This document shows, in pieces, positions 60,728-64,000 of a DNA stretch of 64,000 nt. The translations under genes were made by a program, and so were the position numbers. The DNA comes from Streptomyces sp. A1136. GTDB taxonomy: Bacteria > Actinomycetota > Actinomycetes > Streptomycetales > Streptomycetaceae. The notes beneath the pieces are model-generated. The model saw only the letters and a list, made by a program, of their open reading frames with translations. It was not told the DNA's origin and searched no databases. Within the stretch, counting starts at the first letter, position 1. Each line of letters begins with the position of its first letter. The stretch is from NCBI RefSeq assembly GCF_004795055.1, contig NZ_SSBJ01000026.1, forward strand, positions 53,197 through 117,196, given 5' to 3'.

Positions 60728-60761
60728 ACCGTGGGCCCCGCCGCTCGGCGGGGCCCACGGT
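60728..60761 (-). terminator. Terminator of rne
   Basis: A perfect 15-bp GC-rich stem (60728-60742 with 60747-60761) with a GCTC loop lies 11 bp after the rne stop codon. Confidence 0.9.
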
Positions 60762-60772
60762 CGTCGCGCGGA

Positions 60773-63700
60773 TCAGCCTTCGGCGGGAGCCGAGACCGAC
60801 GGCGGCGTCTGCTGCTCGGCCGCCGCGGTCTTCTTCGTCGCCCGCTTGGCCGGGGCCTTCTTGGCCGCCGTGGTGGCCGTCGTGGCCTTCTTCGCGGCCG
60901 TCTTCTTCGCGGTGGCGGTCTTGGTGGCCGCCGCCTTCTTGGCCGGGGCCTTCTTCGCCGGGGCCTTCTTGGCCGCGGTGGTGGTCGCCTTCTTCGCGGC
61001 CGTCTTGCGGACGGCCTTCTTGGCGACGACCGGAGCGGCTTCCTCGGCTTCCACCGCGGGCTGCTCCGCCTCCACCGGCGCCTCGGCGGGAGCCTGCGGC
61101 TCCGCCGACGGCGTCTCGACGACCAGGACGGCCGCCTCGGCCGCGCCCGCCGGGGAACCGGCCGGAGCGGTCGCCTTACGGGTGGCGCGGCGACGCGGAC
61201 GGGCCGGAGCGGCCTCGACCACGGGCTCCGCCGGGACCTGCGCGACGACCGGCTCGGGCTCGGCCGCCACGACGGCCTCCACCGGCGCCGTCTCGACCAC
61301 GGCCTCGACCACCGTCTCGGCCACGGCCTCCGGCTCGGCCGAAGCCGCCGGGGCACCCGCCGGAGCGGTCGCCTTACGGGTCGCACGGCGACGCGTACGG
61401 CCCTTCGGCGCCTCTTCCACCGGCGCGGCCACGACCGTCTCGGCGGCCTCCACGGCCTCCTCGACGACCTCGGCGGCCGGCTCCAGGACGGTGTCCGCCG
61501 GCGCCGTGACCGGCTCCTCCTCGATGACCGGGGTCACCGGGGCCGGCTCGGCCGGAGCCTGCGCCGGGACGGCGGCGGCGCCGCGCGGGGCGCCCGCCGG
61601 AGCGGTCGCCTTGCGGGTCGCACGGCGACGGTTGCGCCGACCGCTCAGCCCCGCGGCGGCCTCCGCCTCGGCCGGGCTGCCGTACAGCTCCTCGCCCGCG
61701 ACGAACTCCGGCTCCGGCAGCGCGCGCGGGGCAGCGACCTCGGCCGCGACCTCCGCTTCCGTCTCGACCTCGTACTCCTCGACGTCCGCGGCCAGGGCCG
61801 CGTCGACGGCCTCGATCTCGTGGTCGTGCTCGTGACCGCGACCGCCGCGACGCTTGGAACGCTTGCCGTTGCCACCGCCGCCGGCCGCCGTCGGGATGTC
61901 CATGTGGACGATCACGCCGCGACCGTTGCAGTGGACACAGGTCTCGGAGAAGGACTCCAGCAGACCCTGGCCGACCCGCTTGCGGGTCATCTGCACCAGG
62001 CCCAGCGAGGTGACCTCGGCCACCTGGTGCTTGGTCCGGTCCCGGCCCAGGCACTCCAGCATCCGGCGCAGCACCAGGTCCCGGTTCGACTCCAGCACCA
62101 TGTCGATGAAGTCGATGACGACGATGCCGCCCAGGTCGCGCAGCCGCAGCTGGCGCACGATCTCCTCGGCCGCCTCCAGGTTGTTCCTGGTGACGGTCTC
62201 CTCCAGGTTGCCGCCCTGGCCGGTGAACTTGCCGGTGTTGACGTCGATGACGATCATCGCCTCGGTCTTGTCGATCACGAGGGAACCGCCCGAGGGCAGC
62301 CACACCTTGCGGTCGAGCGCCTTGGCGAGCTGCTCGTCGATCCGGTAGGTCGCGAAGACGTCCACCTCGGAGGTCCAGCGCGACAGCCGGTCCGCGAGGT
62401 CCGGCGCCACGTGGGACACGTAGCCGTGGATGGTCTCCCACGCCTGGTCACCGCTGACGATGACCTTCGAGAAGTCCTCGTTGAAGATGTCGCGCACGAC
62501 ACGGACCGTCATGTCCGGCTCGCCGTACAGCAGGCTCGGCGAAGACGTCGTGATCTGCTTCGACTTCTTCTGGATGTCCTCCCACTGGGCCTGCAGACGC
62601 TCGACGTCACGGCGCAGCTCGTCCTCGCTCGCGCCCTCGGCGGCGGTGCGCACGATGACGCCCGCGTCCTCGGGGACGATCTTCTTGAGGATGGTCTTCA
62701 GACGCGCGCGCTCGGTGTCGGGCAGCTTGCGGCTGATGCCGGTCATCGAGCCCTCGGGCACGTAGACCAGGTACCGGCCGGGCAGCGAGACCTGGCTGGT
62801 CAGACGGGCACCCTTGTGACCGATCGGGTCCTTGGTGACCTGCACCAGGACCGACTGGCCCGACTTGAGGGCCGACTCGATGCGGCGCGGGCCGTTGGCC
62901 ATGCCCAGCGCCTCGAAGTTGACCTCACCGGCGTACAGGACGGCGTTGCGGCCCTTGCCGATGTCGATGAAGGCGGCCTCCATCGACGGCAGCACGTTCT
63001 GGACCTTGCCCAGGTAGACGTTGCCGACGTACGAGGTGGCTTCTTCCTTGTTCACGTAGTGCTCGACGAGCACGTTGTCCTCGAGGACGCCGATCTGGGT
63101 GCGCTCGCCCGCCTGGCGGACGACCATCACACGCTCGACGGCCTCCCGGCGGGCCAGGAACTCGGCCTCGGTGATGATCGGGACGCGGCGGCGACCCTGC
63201 TCGCGGCCCTCGCGGCGGCGCTGCTTCTTCGCCTCCAGACGGGTCGAGCCCTTGATGGACTGGACCTCGTCCGCGCCGGTACCGGGCTCGGCCTTCTCAC
63301 GGGCCGGACGCGGCTCGCGGACCTTGACGACGGTACGGACCCCGTCCTCCTCGGACGCCTCGACGTCCGTGCCACCGTCACCACTGCGGCGGCGACGACG
63401 ACGGCGACGACGGCTGGAGCTGGACCCCAGGGCGCCGGACTCGTCGGACTCGTCCTCCTCCGCCTCCTCGTCGGCCTCCTGCTCGGCGGCCTCGGCCTCG
63501 GCCTCGGCGTCCTCGTCGGCGGTCTCGTCCAGGTCGGCGGCCTCACCGCGGCGACGGCGACGGCCACCGCGGCGGCGACGACGCGACGGACGCTCGCCGT
63601 CGCCCTCCTCGTCGTCGAGGTCGGCGGCCTCGGCCTCCGCCTCGGGCTCCTCGGCCTCCTGCATCTCCACGTCGGCCGGCGAGACGGGCGCCGACTCGGC

Positions 63701-64000
63701 GGCCGGAGCGGCCTCGACGGCGCCACGGCCGCGGCGGCGGCGACGGCCGGCCGGCTGCGCGACGGGGGCGGCGGGGGCCTCGGCCTCGGTCTCGTCCTCC
63801 TCCTCGGCTTCCTCGGCCCGGGAGGCGGCGGCAGCGGCCGCGGCGGCCATGGCGGCGGTCTCCGGGGTCTGGAACATCGGCTCGGCGAACACCGGGGCCT
63901 GGAACACGGCCACGGCGGGCCGTGCGGCGCGTCGGCCGCCACGGGACGGGGCCGGGGCGGCGGGCGCCTCGGGCTCGGCGGCGGCGACGGGCTGCGCGGG
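60773..64000 (-). CDS. rne: Ribonuclease E/G, 5' part missing (window edge)
   Basis: Endoribonuclease for mRNA decay and rRNA processing. At least 1076 codons are visible and the frame is still open at 64000, so the true start is outside. Order: Ala/Glu/Arg-rich N-terminus with acidic and arginine-rich stretches; S1 domain (ERTQIGVLEDNVLVEHYVNK); catalytic RNase E/G core with VIDFIDMVLESNRDLVLRRM; and the zinc-link CVHCNGRG. The C-terminal ~300 residues contain three ARRRATRKATAPAG-like repeats, then a Lys/Ala-rich tail with repeated PAKK and TAAKK units like histone H1. This tail is unusual and may bind RNA or other proteins. Confidence 0.95.
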   Translation of the reverse strand, partial: PAQPVAAAEPEAPAAPAPSRGGRRAARPAVAVFQAPVFAEPMFQTPETAAMAAAAAAAASRAEEAEEEDETEAEAPAAPVAQPAGRRRRRGRGAVEAAPAAESAPVSPADVEMQEAEEPEAEAEAADLDDEEGDGERPSRRRRRGGRRRRRGEAADLDETADEDAEAEAEAAEQEADEEAEEDESDESGALGSSSSRRRRRRRRRSGDGGTDVEASEEDGVRTVVKVREPRPAREKAEPGTGADEVQSIKGSTRLEAKKQRRREGREQGRRRVPIITEAEFLARREAVERVMVVRQAGERTQIGVLEDNVLVEHYVNKEEATSYVGNVYLGKVQNVLPSMEAAFIDIGKGRNAVLYAGEVNFEALGMANGPRRIESALKSGQSVLVQVTKDPIGHKGARLTSQVSLPGRYLVYVPEGSMTGISRKLPDTERARLKTILKKIVPEDAGVIVRTAAEGASEDELRRDVERLQAQWEDIQKKSKQITTSSPSLLYGEPDMTVRVVRDIFNEDFSKVIVSGDQAWETIHGYVSHVAPDLADRLSRWTSEVDVFATYRIDEQLAKALDRKVWLPSGGSLVIDKTEAMIVIDVNTGKFTGQGGNLEETVTRNNLEAAEEIVRQLRLRDLGGIVVIDFIDMVLESNRDLVLRRMLECLGRDRTKHQVAEVTSLGLVQMTRKRVGQGLLESFSETCVHCNGRGVIVHMDIPTAAGGGGNGKRSKRRGGRGHEHDHEIEAVDAALAADVEEYEVETEAEVAAEVAAPRALPEPEFVAGEELYGSPAEAEAAAGLSGRRNRRRATRKATAPAGAPRGAAAVPAQAPAEPAPVTPVIEEEPVTAPADTVLEPAAEVVEEAVEAAETVVAAPVEEAPKGRTRRRATRKATAPAGAPAASAEPEAVAETVVEAVVETAPVEAVVAAEPEPVVAQVPAEPVVEAAPARPRRRATRKATAPAGSPAGAAEAAVLVVETPSAEPQAPAEAPVEAEQPAVEAEEAAPVVAKKAVRKTAAKKATTTAAKKAPAKKAPAKKAAATKTATAKKTAAKKATTATTAAKKAPAKRATKKTAAAEQQTPPSVSAPAEG

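Overview
The window is very GC-rich with Streptomyces-type codon use (GTG starts, strong third-position G/C). It carries a block of genes whose content and order are typical of the Streptomyces chromosome core: era, the ybeY-phoH group, dnaJ2-hrcA, lepA-rpsT-holA, comEA-comEC, leuS, rsfS-nadD, proA-proB, obg-rpmA-rplU-rne. It is therefore most likely chromosomal DNA of a Streptomyces or a close relative. Most genes lie on the minus strand. Both ends are cut inside genes: leuA on the left and rne on the right.

Left part (1-9.3 kb): leuA with a leucine-rich leader peptide; an M4 (protealysin-type) metallopeptidase followed by a probable emfourin-type inhibitor; a GNAT acetyltransferase; a frameshifted methyltransferase; era; a GlxA/AraC-type regulator divergent from an MFS transporter and a methyltransferase; and a cytidine-deaminase-like protein without the zinc motifs. 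Part of this stretch looks like an accessory insertion into the era/ybeY/phoH neighbourhood.

Middle part (9.3-39 kb): a YjbR-like protein, a CNNM/CBS protein, ybeY and phoH form an overlapping set. Then come a PfkB kinase, rnz, a HIT protein, rsmE, a nitronate-monooxygenase-like protein, dnaJ2-hrcA with a CIRCE operator, an MBL hydrolase, DUF3097, hemW, an acyl-CoA synthetase, lepA divergent from rpsT, a palindromic MITE-like element, holA, a YceI protein, comEC (no stop codon at its natural end), comEA, a DegV protein and leuS. leuS has its own leader peptide and a U-tract terminator. Two identical tRNA-Ala(GGC) genes flank a small zinc-ribbon ORF.

Right part (39-64 kb): a histidine phosphatase with no standard start codon, rsfS, an LCP-like protein, nadD, a 55-residue membrane protein, an M48 peptidase, two membrane proteins sharing an SVVFDEDFVR motif, proA, a hypothetical protein, proB, then a cell-envelope glycosylation cluster (GtrA, a DPM1-like GT2, a GT2-TagF fusion, GT4, galE, another GT2), and finally obg-rpmA-rplU-rne.

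The most notable signals are: two separate leucine-codon leaders that would couple leucine synthesis (leuA) with leucyl-tRNA charging (leuS); the protease-inhibitor pair; the comEC frame that stays open across two downstream genes; the 162-bp palindromic element at the end of holA; the histidine phosphatase that needs a CTG start; and the M48/55-residue/FDEDFVR membrane-protein neighbourhood, which may be an undescribed envelope system.
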